DNA of 13,401 nucleotides from Candidatus Multiplicimicrobium inquinatum (lineage in GTDB: Bacteria > Omnitrophota > Omnitrophia > Omnitrophales > Aquincolibacteriaceae), in assembly GCA_002344825.1 (NCBI GenBank), contig DDUN01000074.1, positions 1 through 13,401 of the forward strand. Direction: 5' to 3'. Positions 1 through 6,953 of this stretch are shown here, one piece after another. Position numbers and translations under genes: made by a program. The first letter of the stretch is position 1. Each line of letters starts with the position of its first letter. Under the pieces are notes generated by a model. That model did not search any database, was not told where the DNA came from, and saw only the letters and a program-made list of their open reading frames with translations.

Positions 1-937
1 TGAAGCCGCCGCGATTCGTAATTTGCGCAAGCACGTGGGAGCTTCTTTCCTGAAAGCGGTGCAGATTATTTTCGCGTCTCGCGGGCGTATCATTTTGACC
101 GGTATGGGTAAGCCCGGATTTATCGCGCGCAAAATCGCGGCGACTATGGCTTCCACCGGGACGCCCAGTTTTTTTGTTCACCCCGCGGAAGCCGTGCACG
201 GTGATTTGGGAATGATCACAGTGGATGATGTTGTGATTGCTATTTCTCAAAGCGGAGAATCTTTGGAAGTCGTCAATTTATTGCCGGTGCTTAAAAAGTT
301 CGGCGTGCCTCTGATCGCAATGACAAGCCGCGCACAATCCACTTTGGCAAAAAACGCCACGGTCGTACTTGATTTGGGAGTGACTAAGGAAGCTTGTCCT
401 CTTAACTTGGCGCCGTCGGCTTCGACCACGGCTTCACTGGCTTTGGGCGATGCGCTTGCTTTGTGTCTTTCAAAAATTAAAAAATTCAAATCAGAAGATT
501 TTGCTGTTTTTCATCCGGGCGGGAATTTGGGGAAAAGGCTGATGCGGGTTAAAGATATTATGCGTATCGGCAAGAAAAATCCGACTGTTTTAAAGGGAAC
601 AACGGTCGAAGGCGCCTTGCTTAAAATTACCGCGGCCAGGGCGGGAAGTTGTACAATAGTCGATTCCAAAGGGCATCTTTACGGTATTTTTACGGATGGC
701 GATTTGCGCCGCCATTTACGGATTTCAGCTCAGAAAAAAGACAAAAAGGATATTTTAGAAGTGCCGGTAGAGAAGCTGGGGACAATTCACCCTAAGTTCA
801 TTCATCAGGAGAAGCTGGTGGAAGAAGCCTATCACACTTTGAAGACCTCTAAAATTGATGAGTTGCCCGTGGTAGACGACGCCGGTCGAGTCGTGGGTCT
901 TTTAGACGTTCAGGATATTTTGAGTGCGGGGGTCTAG
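1..937 (+). CDS. kdsD: Arabinose-5-phosphate isomerase, KdsD/KpsF/GutQ family (5' partial)
   Basis: Interconverts D-ribulose 5-phosphate and D-arabinose 5-phosphate in the cytoplasm, the first step toward Kdo for LPS. The frame is open from base 2, and its first codons (EAAAIRN) match the family's N-terminal helix, so the true start lies upstream; the TTG at 23 is internal. An N-terminal SIS domain shows TGMGKPGF (about bases 98-121), ASTGTP, HPAEAVHGDLGM, SQSGES and CPLNLAPSASTT, followed by FHPGGNLGKRL (about 509-541). Two CBS domains follow (about 550-935), giving the usual SIS-CBS-CBS layout. Roughly 312 residues are visible against about 328 in E. coli KdsD, so little is missing. One oddity is Pro where most homologues I recall have Ser (GKSG). 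No kdsC phosphatase gene follows, unlike the E. coli order. The family call is secure; KdsD versus the GutQ/KpsF paralogues rests on the neighbouring lpt genes. Confidence 0.93.
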   Translation, partial: EAAAIRNLRKHVGASFLKAVQIIFASRGRIILTGMGKPGFIARKIAATMASTGTPSFFVHPAEAVHGDLGMITVDDVVIAISQSGESLEVVNLLPVLKKFGVPLIAMTSRAQSTLAKNATVVLDLGVTKEACPLNLAPSASTTASLALGDALALCLSKIKKFKSEDFAVFHPGGNLGKRLMRVKDIMRIGKKNPTVLKGTTVEGALLKITAARAGSCTIVDSKGHLYGIFTDGDLRRHLRISAQKKDKKDILEVPVEKLGTIHPKFIHQEKLVEEAYHTLKTSKIDELPVVDDAGRVVGLLDVQDILSAGV

Positions 938-1057
938 TTGTTTTTGCTCTGGGCGTAGCCCAACCGCAGGTTCAGCTGGGCTGAGCTCTTAGAGGCTTAT
1001 AGCTCTAGCTTTGCTCAACCTCGGATTTGTTTTTGCTCTGGGTGTAGCCCAACCGCA
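938..1057. repeat. Pair of 31-bp direct repeats in the kdsD-lptC gap
   Basis: Two 31-bp copies at 938-968 and 1027-1057 differ by one base (C versus T at 954/1043), with starts 89 bp apart. Each has a core hairpin-like GGGCGTAGCCC (GGGTGTAGCCC in copy 2) preceded by TTGTTTTTGCTCT. A shared CTCTTAGA lies downstream of each copy (986-993 and 1080-1087), suggesting a degenerate tandem duplication of roughly 90 bp that fills nearly the whole gap. The first copy starts right after the kdsD stop codon. No coding potential was seen. The function is unknown; it could be a local duplication or part of a dispersed genome repeat. Confidence 0.8.
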
Positions 1058-1116
1058 ATAAGCGCAAAAGCGTGTTGGACTCTTAGAAATTAAATAGGTG
1101 AGGTTCTAGTTTAATT

Positions 1117-1995
1117 ATGTTGAAGCGGATGATTTTAATCGCGGTGCTTTGTTTGGCAGCGTATGTGCTTTGGATTCAATTCCAGATACTGTCGCAAAAA
1201 GGGGTTTTTAAAATCCAAAAAAAAGAAGCCAGGACGCAAGAAACTCAGAAAGTTTATTTTTTCTCGTTTACTAAGTATAAACCCACCGGCGGAAAAGAAA
1301 TTGAAATTGAAGGGGATTCCGCCAATATTTTGGCCGAAACCGTGGATCTTTTAAACGTGGTCGCAAAAGCGTATGCCGAGGAAACTCCGGTGACGATTAC
1401 CGCGGATCGCGGAAAGTACGAGAAGAAAACGAATGTGATGCATATTGAACAGAATGTTGTCGCCACCACGCAGGATGGAACCCGAATGACAACGGAGTCT
1501 CTCGATATTTACCCCGATAAACATATTCTCGAGAATGATGTTCAGACGATTGTGCGTAAGAACAATATTAATGTGGACGGTATTGGCGCGCGCGGAGACA
1601 CCAATCTGAAGCGCGTTAAGTTTAAAAAGAACGTGACGGTTGTTGTTCAGCCGGATAAAGGATCGAATGAAGATCCGACCGTCATCACCTGTGACGGCCC
1701 GCTTGAAATTGATTACAATCAAAACATAGCTTATTTTAAAGAAAATGTAATCGCGAAAGATCATCGCGGGACACTCTACGCGGATTTGATGGATGTGTAT
1801 TACAGTAAGGAAAGCAAGAAGGTTTCCAAGATTGTCGCGCGGGGCAATGTCATGATCGAGAATCCGGATGGAAATCGAACTTACAGTGACAGCGTGATTT
1901 ACCTTGCCGATGAAGGGCGCGTCATACTGGGCGGGGATACGGAGGCACTTTACGCGGGCGGATCACGGGAATCTTTCAACCAGTCGGGTTTTTAA
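1117..1995 (+). CDS. lptC: LptC-like LPS export protein with C-terminal LptA/OstA-like domain
   Basis: Probable inner-membrane-anchored periplasmic component of the Lpt bridge carrying LPS from LptBFG toward the outer membrane. The 292-residue product starts with a basic tip and one hydrophobic segment (about residues 5-24), with no obvious cleavage site, as in LptC. Residues about 50-178 look like the LptC beta-jellyroll (repeating beta strands, EIEGDSANIL, ITADRGKY). Residues about 188-280 form a second similar module (CDGPLEIDYNQNIAYFKENV, ARGNVMIENPDG, ADEGRVILGG) resembling the LptA/OstA repeat. E. coli LptC is about 191 and LptA about 185 residues, so this is longer than either and may combine both. 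The ATG at 1117 has an in-frame stop 16 bases upstream (1099) and a GGTGAGG at 1097-1103, a rather long spacing. lptB starts 4 bases after the stop. The family is inferred from fold-like patterns and neighbours; sequence in this family diverges strongly. Confidence 0.82.
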   Translation: MLKRMILIAVLCLAAYVLWIQFQILSQKGVFKIQKKEARTQETQKVYFFSFTKYKPTGGKEIEIEGDSANILAETVDLLNVVAKAYAEETPVTITADRGKYEKKTNVMHIEQNVVATTQDGTRMTTESLDIYPDKHILENDVQTIVRKNNINVDGIGARGDTNLKRVKFKKNVTVVVQPDKGSNEDPTVITCDGPLEIDYNQNIAYFKENVIAKDHRGTLYADLMDVYYSKESKKVSKIVARGNVMIENPDGNRTYSDSVIYLADEGRVILGGDTEALYAGGSRESFNQSGF

Positions 1996-1998
1996 TTT

Positions 1999-2727
1999 AT
2001 GATGGATTTATTGCAGACCGAAAATTTAGTTAAAACGTACAAAGGCAGAACCGTTGTCAATCGTGTGTCGATCCGTATCGGCCGCGGTGAGATTGTCGGT
2101 TTATTGGGGCCGAATGGCGCTGGTAAAACAACCAGTTTTTATATGGTCGTAGGTGTGATTCGCCCTGATTCCGGAAAAATTTTATTCCGCGGAGAAGATA
2201 TTACAAAACTTCCGATGCATGAACGGGCGCGCCTCGGTATTGGTTATCTTTCGCAGGAGCCTTCCATCTTTAGAAAACTGACGGTTGAGGAAAACGTCAT
2301 GGCGATTCTCGAAACACTCGATATTCCTCAGCGGGAACGGGATTTACGTTTGCGCCGTCTGTTGAACGAGCTGGATATTTCATCGCTCGCGAAAAGCAAA
2401 GCTTATACCCTTTCGGGCGGAGAACGGCGCCGGCTTGAAATCACGCGCGCGCTGGTAACCAACCCATCACTTTTGCTTTTGGATGAGCCTTTTAGCGGTG
2501 TTGATCCGATCGCTGTTTTTGAAGTTCAAAAAATTCTTGAACGTTTGAAAGCTCAGGGGTTGAGTATTCTTTTGACGGACCACAGTGTTCGTGAAACGCT
2601 TGCGATTACAGACCGCTCCTATTTGCTCTACGAAGGAAAAATTGAAATTTCAGGCAGTTCCGAGTTTCTCGCGTCGGATACGAGAGCGAAGGAACTTTAC
2701 CTGGGCGAGAAATTTACGCTGGCGTAA
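1999..2727 (+). CDS. lptB: LPS export ABC transporter ATPase LptB
   Basis: Cytoplasmic ATPase that, with LptF and LptG, extracts LPS from the inner membrane and pushes it onto the LptC/LptA bridge. All ABC motifs are intact in 242 residues, the family's usual length (about 241): Walker A GPNGAGKTT (37-45), Q-loop Gln86 in YLSQEPSIF, signature LSGGERRR (138-145), Walker B LLLLDEP (158-164) with Glu163, and H-loop His195 in LTDHS. The YLSQEPSIFRKLTVEENV stretch is typical of LptB rather than other branched-chain or lipid ABC ATPases. Two tandem ATG codons (1999 and 2002) are possible starts. There is no clear Shine-Dalgarno in front (GGGTTTTTAATTT) and only 3 bases separate it from the preceding stop, so translation is probably coupled to the LptC-like gene. 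lptF and lptG are not in the window. Confidence 0.97.
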   Translation: MMDLLQTENLVKTYKGRTVVNRVSIRIGRGEIVGLLGPNGAGKTTSFYMVVGVIRPDSGKILFRGEDITKLPMHERARLGIGYLSQEPSIFRKLTVEENVMAILETLDIPQRERDLRLRRLLNELDISSLAKSKAYTLSGGERRRLEITRALVTNPSLLLLDEPFSGVDPIAVFEVQKILERLKAQGLSILLTDHSVRETLAITDRSYLLYEGKIEISGSSEFLASDTRAKELYLGEKFTLA

Positions 2728-2765
2728 AAAGTTGATTCAGACCAATTAAAATAAAAGGTGCCATT

Positions 2766-3149
2766 ATGAAAATTACCTATACTGGACAAAATATTAAAGT
2801 CGGAGCGGAAGTTAAAAAAAATCTGGAAGAAAAGCTTTCCCGGTTTGAAAAATACTCCTCCAAAATCATTGAAGCGCATGTGATTTTGAAGAAAGAAAAA
2901 ATTGTTTATTACGCTGAAATCAGCGTGCTCGCGAAAAATATTAAGGCAGTGGGGCATGGCAAGGCTGCCGAAAATATTTTCGCCGCGATTGACGCGGCTT
3001 TTTTGAAAGCGGAAACGCAGCTTAAGAAATTCCGCGAAAAAACAAAAGATCACCACAAAAGCGTGAATCGTAAATCCTCCATTCGGAAGGGATTGAAGCT
3101 TGTTAAAGCGGATACTGCCGAACCGGAAGATTCAGAAGCTCTCATTTAA
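2766..3149 (+). CDS. hpf: Ribosome hibernation promoting factor (HPF/RaiA family)
   Basis: Small protein expected to bind in the decoding region of the 30S subunit and silence ribosomes under stress or in stationary phase. Residues 1-95 fit the family's beta-alpha-beta-beta-beta-alpha fold, opening with MKITYTGQNIKV and with KNLEEKLSRFEKY in helix 1 and KAAENIFAAIDAAFLKAETQLKK in helix 2 region. The 127-residue length sits between short HPF (about 95) and long HPF (about 180-190, with a dimerisation domain). The extra tail (about 96-127) is basic, then acidic, and does not look like the long-form C-terminal domain. AAAAGGTG lies before the ATG. The position between lptB and ptsN matches the proteobacterial rpoN-hpf-ptsN neighbourhood, except that rpoN is absent. 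Ribosome binding is inferred from the family. Confidence 0.9.
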   Translation: MKITYTGQNIKVGAEVKKNLEEKLSRFEKYSSKIIEAHVILKKEKIVYYAEISVLAKNIKAVGHGKAAENIFAAIDAAFLKAETQLKKFREKTKDHHKSVNRKSSIRKGLKLVKADTAEPEDSEALI

Positions 3150-3168
3150 GAAAGAAGGCATCATTATT

Positions 3169-3633
3169 ATGAAAATCACAGAGTTTTTGGATGTTAAAGG
3201 AATTCACTTAGATCTTCAGGCTTCGGAGAAGCAGGATATCTTAAGGGAATTAGTCGATGTGCTGGCCGGCGTGAAAGATATCGGCGATAAGAAGCTGATT
3301 TTGAAAGCTTTGCTTGAAAGAGAAAGTCTGGGCTCGACGGGTATCGGTCAGGGAATTGCCATTCCGCACGGCAAAACGGACAAGGTCAGCGAGTTGATTT
3401 CCGTTTTGGCAATCAGCAAAAAAGGCGTTAATTTTGAGGCGCTTGACGGTGAACCGGTTTACATTTTCTTTTTGCTTGTTGCGCCCAAGGATGCCGCGGG
3501 ACCGCATTTAAAAGCATTGGCTCAAATCTCGCGCATGCTGCGTGACACTTACTTTTGCGATTTGTTAAGGCGCTGTGAAAGTGCCGAGCAGGTTTATGAT
3601 TTGATCCGCAAGGAAGAAAACCGCAAGAGTTAA
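3169..3633 (+). CDS. ptsN: PTS EIIA(Ntr)-type phosphocarrier PtsN
   Basis: EIIA domain of the fructose/mannitol type that accepts phosphate from HPr or NPr and acts mostly as a regulator. The 154-residue product has the phosphorylation site IAIPHGK with His67 and the second conserved His in AAGPHLKAL (His113), plus the ERESLGSTGIGQG stretch preceding the active site. The frame stays open upstream to 3100, overlapping hpf, but the ATG at 3169 is preferred: it has AGAAGG at 3153-3158, and the product then begins MKITEFL as in known PtsN. The gap to hpf is 19 bases. No EIIB or EIIC domain is attached or nearby, supporting a regulatory role. With HPr and EI downstream, a complete phosphorelay is encoded in one cluster. 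Confidence 0.95.
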   Translation: MKITEFLDVKGIHLDLQASEKQDILRELVDVLAGVKDIGDKKLILKALLERESLGSTGIGQGIAIPHGKTDKVSELISVLAISKKGVNFEALDGEPVYIFFLLVAPKDAAGPHLKALAQISRMLRDTYFCDLLRRCESAEQVYDLIRKEENRKS

Positions 3634-3645
3634 CGGAGCCTAACG

Positions 3646-4911
3646 ATGCGGTTTTTTAAGTGGTTATCCCCGGGGTTAGGGATTAAACGCTGGATTTTTC
3701 TTTGTCTTTCCGGCCTAGGGCTGGTGGTGATCTTCGCTTTGCTGACGGTCAAAAGTATTTCCCGCGAAAGTGTTCTTCTTGCTTCCGTAACGATGGCGTC
3801 GCTCATCTTTGGCATTTTTCTCATTTACATGGGTATCAAAAACATGGTGCGTATTTTTGTCCGCGCTCTGATGCCTTTGGATCGTCGCGATAGTGAGCTT
3901 GTCGATATTGTTTTTCAGAGCCAGCAATCTCATACGCTTTTAAAAGGTCCGCGGGTTGTCGCGATTGGAGGAGGTACCGGTCTTAGCGCCATGCTTTCCG
4001 GCATCAAAAAATATACCAGCAATATTACCGCGATTGTCACGGTGACTGACACGGGCGGAAGTTCGGGGAGACTGCGTGATGAAATGGATATTTTGCCTCC
4101 GGGGGATATTCGCAACTGTTTGGTTTCTTTGGCGGATGCGGGACCATTGATTCGTGATTTGTTTCAATACCGCTTTGAGGTGGGTGAGGGGCTCAAAGGG
4201 CATAGCTTCGGGAATCTTTTTATTACGGCGCTTTCTAAGGTTACGGGTGATTTTGAAAAGGCAATCGCGGAATCCAGTAAGGTTTTGAATATTCGCGGAC
4301 GGGTTTTACCGTCCACTTTAGAAAAGGTGTCTCTCGTCGCGGAGTTCTCGGATGGAACTTGGGCCGAAGGTGAAACAAATATTACGGACATTAAGAAAAA
4401 CATTGTCGGCCTTAAGCTGAAACCCGCTGATTGCCGCGCCTGCGCGGAAGCGGTGGATGCCATCTTAAACGCGGACATTATCCTGATGGGACCGGGGAGT
4501 TTGTATACAAGCATTCTGCCTAATTTATTGATTCCGGAGATTCAAAAATCAATTCTCAAATCAGACGCGTATAAAATTTATGTCATGAATGTTATGACTC
4601 AGCCCGGCGAGACAATTAACTATTCGGCCAGCGATCATTTGGATGTTTTGACGCGTCACACGGATCCGCGCATTGTGGATGGATGTTTTGTGAATACCCG
4701 TCCGGTTCCGCCGGACTTGCTTAAAAAATACGCGGAACAGGGAGCTGGTCTTGTTGATATGGACTTAGACAAGATTGAAGCTAAGGGGTATGAAATTTTA
4801 AAGGGTGCCGTGATTACAACGGACGGACAAGTTCGTCACGATTCCGAAAAATTATGTCAAATTTTAATTGAGCATGCTGCCGCGCGCTTAGGCGCAGGCG
4901 CGTCAAAGTAA
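3646..4911 (+). CDS. yvcK: YvcK/CofD-like protein with N-terminal membrane anchor
   Basis: YvcK-family (gluconeogenesis factor, CofD-like) proteins bind UDP-N-acetylglucosamine and are needed for growth on gluconeogenic carbon and correct cell-envelope synthesis in Bacillus and Mycobacterium; their exact reaction is unknown. The core starts near residue 101: VVAIGGGTGL (104-113), VTVTDTGGSSGRLRDEMDI (131-149), PPGDIRN (151-157), GHSFGNL, and MGPGSLYTSILPNLL. The first about 100 residues are an extension with two hydrophobic segments (about 16-36 and 43-65), so the protein is probably tethered to the inner membrane with the catalytic-type domain in the cytoplasm. At 421 residues it exceeds B. 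subtilis YvcK (about 317). GGAG at 3635-3638 precedes the ATG at 3646, 12 bases after the ptsN stop. It occupies the place rapZ holds in proteobacteria and sits next to an HPr gene as yvcK sits near crh in Bacillus. Confidence 0.93.
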   Translation: MRFFKWLSPGLGIKRWIFLCLSGLGLVVIFALLTVKSISRESVLLASVTMASLIFGIFLIYMGIKNMVRIFVRALMPLDRRDSELVDIVFQSQQSHTLLKGPRVVAIGGGTGLSAMLSGIKKYTSNITAIVTVTDTGGSSGRLRDEMDILPPGDIRNCLVSLADAGPLIRDLFQYRFEVGEGLKGHSFGNLFITALSKVTGDFEKAIAESSKVLNIRGRVLPSTLEKVSLVAEFSDGTWAEGETNITDIKKNIVGLKLKPADCRACAEAVDAILNADIILMGPGSLYTSILPNLLIPEIQKSILKSDAYKIYVMNVMTQPGETINYSASDHLDVLTRHTDPRIVDGCFVNTRPVPPDLLKKYAEQGAGLVDMDLDKIEAKGYEILKGAVITTDGQVRHDSEKLCQILIEHAAARLGAGASK

Positions 4912-4915
4912 TGTT

Positions 4916-5203
4916 ATGACGGACAAAAAAAAGATAATTGAACGGCAGTTTGAAATTCGCAATAAGCAGGGCTTGCATGCCCGCCCGGCGGCGCTTTTTG
5001 TTCAAACGGCTAATCAGTACTCAGCTGAAATAGACGTGATTAAAGACGACAGCACAGTGAATGGCAAATCCATCATGGGAATTATGACTTTAGCGGCTGA
5101 AGCCGGATCAACGGTGACAGTCAGAGCCAAGGGGTTCGACGCGGTAGAAGCGCTGGATGCGATCCAGCTACTTTTTGAGAATAATTTCGGCGAGGCTGAA
5201 TGA
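4916..5203 (+). CDS. ptsH: Phosphocarrier protein HPr
   Basis: Small cytoplasmic phosphocarrier that takes phosphate from EI and passes it to EIIA proteins such as PtsN. In 95 residues the active site is NKQGLHARPAA with His21. The second conserved region NGKSIMGIMTLAAEAG carries Ser52, matching Ser46 of firmicute HPr, the target of HPr kinase/phosphorylase. A charged N-terminal stretch (MTDKKKIIER) makes it slightly longer than the usual 85-90 residues. The gene begins 5 bases after the yvcK stop with no strong ribosome site, suggesting coupling. Its stop overlaps the ptsI start (ATGA at 5200-5203). Because His is retained, this is a true HPr rather than Crh, which lacks it. The alternative name NPr is possible given ptsN, but the Ser region looks like HPr. 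Confidence 0.96.
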   Translation: MTDKKKIIERQFEIRNKQGLHARPAALFVQTANQYSAEIDVIKDDSTVNGKSIMGIMTLAAEAGSTVTVRAKGFDAVEALDAIQLLFENNFGEAE

Positions 5204-6951
5204 TGAATCAAGTCAAAGGGATCGGTGTTTCCTCAGGGTTTGCGATCGGGCGTGTCCGTATTCTTCATAGCGGTGATGTTTTTCAGATTGCCCGCCAAAT
5301 GGTTCCGCCCGATTTGGTTGTGCACGAAATCGCGCGATTTGAAGATGCTTTGACCAAAACGCGAGCTGAAATTTTGGGTATCCGTAAAAAAGTTTCTTCT
5401 CAGATTGGCAATGAAAGCTCCGACATATTTAATGCCCATCTTTTGATCCTTGAAGATCGCACCCTGATTGAAGATGTAATTAGCATGGTTAAGACAGAGC
5501 GCGTGCAGGCTGAGTATGCTTTTTCAAAAGTCATTCAGCGTTACTTTGAAGTTTTTTCTCAAATCAATGATGAATATTTAAAAGAGCGTGTTTCTGATAT
5601 TCGGGATGTCGGAAAACGGCTGCTCATTAATCTCTGCGGACATGAAAAGCAGCATTTGGATCGTTTGGATGAGCCTGTCATTTTGATCTCGCATGATCTT
5701 TCACCTTCAGACACAGCGTCGCTTGACCGCAGCAAAGTGTTGGCGTTTGTGACCGAAAGCGGCGGTCCCACATCTCATACCGCCATTTTGGGACGCTCTC
5801 TGGAAATTCCCGCGATTGTCGGCGCGGCGGGGCTTTTGCATCAGGTCAATAACGGTGATTTGGTCATTGTTGACGGTTCACATGGTGTGGTCATTATCTC
5901 GCCGGATGAAAAAACCGTCGAGAATATGACCCGCCAGCAGGAACGTTTTGTTAAATTCCGAACGGAATTGGATAAGCTGCGCGATCTTCCCGCGGAAACT
6001 TTAGACGGCAGAAAAATTACGCTGGCGGCGAATATTGAGTTCCACTATGAAATGGACTCCGTTATTTCGCACGGCGCGGAAGGAATTGGATTGTACCGAA
6101 CCGAGTATTTCTATATGAACCGCACGGATCTTCCCGGAGAAGAAGAGCAGTTTCAGGCTTACAAACAGGTGGCCGAAAAAATGCGTCCGCATGGCGTGGT
6201 CATTCGGACATTGGATTTGGGCGGAGATAAGTTTGTGTCTTCGTTGGACGTTGCGCATGAAATGAATCCCTATTTGGGGTGGCGCGCGATTCGCTTTTGT
6301 TTGGAACGCACTGATATTTTTAAAATTCAGCTCCGGGCCATTTTGCGCGCGAGCGCGCACGGTAATTTAATGGTGATGTATCCTTTGATTTCAACGGTCA
6401 GCGAATTGAAAAGAGCGAATGAGCTGCTGGAAGAATCGCGCCAGGAATTAAGAAAGGAAGGTTTGCCGTTCAGCGAGACTTTGCAGGTTGGCGCCATGAT
6501 TGAAATTCCTTCCGCGGCTTTAACGAGCGATATTCTAGCTAAAGAAGTCGATTTCTTTTCAATCGGAACGAATGACTTGATTCAGTATTCGCTCGCGGTA
6601 GACCGGGTGAATGAGAAAATCGCTTACCTTTATCAGCCGACGCATCCGGCGATACTTAAATTGATTCAAATGGTGGTTGAAAACGCGCATGCTCAAAAAA
6701 AGTGGGTGGGGAGCTGCGGTGAAATGGCCAGTGACCCGGCGATCGCTCTTCTCATGGTCGGCTTGGGAATTGATGAGCTGAGCGCTAGTCCAGTGAGTTT
6801 GCCTAAAATAAAAAAAGCAATCCGCTCAATTAAATTTTCGGACGCGAAAGGCATCGCGAAAAAAGCGCTTGAGTTCAGCACGGCGGAAGAAATTAAAGCT
6901 TATTTGGATAAACAAGTTCAGATTTATTGCAAAGAGCTGGTTGAGGAATAA
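5200..6951 (+). CDS. ptsI: PEP-protein phosphotransferase, Enzyme I of the PTS
   Basis: Transfers phosphate from phosphoenolpyruvate to HPr in the cytoplasm, working as a dimer. The 583-residue product has standard EI architecture: N-terminal HPr-binding and phosphohistidine domain with GGPTSHTAIL (His193), then the PEP-binding TIM barrel with GAEGIGLYRTEYFYMNR (292-308), RTLDLGGDK (336-344), NPYLGWRAIR (356-365), SIGTNDLIQY (454-463) and catalytic Cys506 in GSCGEMA. It starts directly with the EI domain (VKGIGVSSGFAIG), so it lacks the GAF domain of PtsP/EI-Ntr. Length matches E. coli EI (575). Two adjacent ATGs (5200, 5203) are possible; the first overlaps the ptsH stop as ATGA, a sign of translational coupling. 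The isomerase gene follows after 2 bases. Confidence 0.98.
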   Translation: MMNQVKGIGVSSGFAIGRVRILHSGDVFQIARQMVPPDLVVHEIARFEDALTKTRAEILGIRKKVSSQIGNESSDIFNAHLLILEDRTLIEDVISMVKTERVQAEYAFSKVIQRYFEVFSQINDEYLKERVSDIRDVGKRLLINLCGHEKQHLDRLDEPVILISHDLSPSDTASLDRSKVLAFVTESGGPTSHTAILGRSLEIPAIVGAAGLLHQVNNGDLVIVDGSHGVVIISPDEKTVENMTRQQERFVKFRTELDKLRDLPAETLDGRKITLAANIEFHYEMDSVISHGAEGIGLYRTEYFYMNRTDLPGEEEQFQAYKQVAEKMRPHGVVIRTLDLGGDKFVSSLDVAHEMNPYLGWRAIRFCLERTDIFKIQLRAILRASAHGNLMVMYPLISTVSELKRANELLEESRQELRKEGLPFSETLQVGAMIEIPSAALTSDILAKEVDFFSIGTNDLIQYSLAVDRVNEKIAYLYQPTHPAILKLIQMVVENAHAQKKWVGSCGEMASDPAIALLMVGLGIDELSASPVSLPKIKKAIRSIKFSDAKGIAKKALEFSTAEEIKAYLDKQVQIYCKELVEE

Positions 6952-6953
6952 GC

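Noticed and set aside
2732..2752. TTGATT and TAAAAT before hpf as a promoter
   Set aside because: The two boxes are only 9 bases apart, far from the 16-18 needed, and no other -35 fits the TAAAAT box.
3100..3168. Upstream in-frame extension of ptsN by 23 residues
   Set aside because: It overlaps the end of hpf, has no ribosome site, and is not part of the known PtsN N-terminus; the ATG at 3169 has AGAAGG before it.
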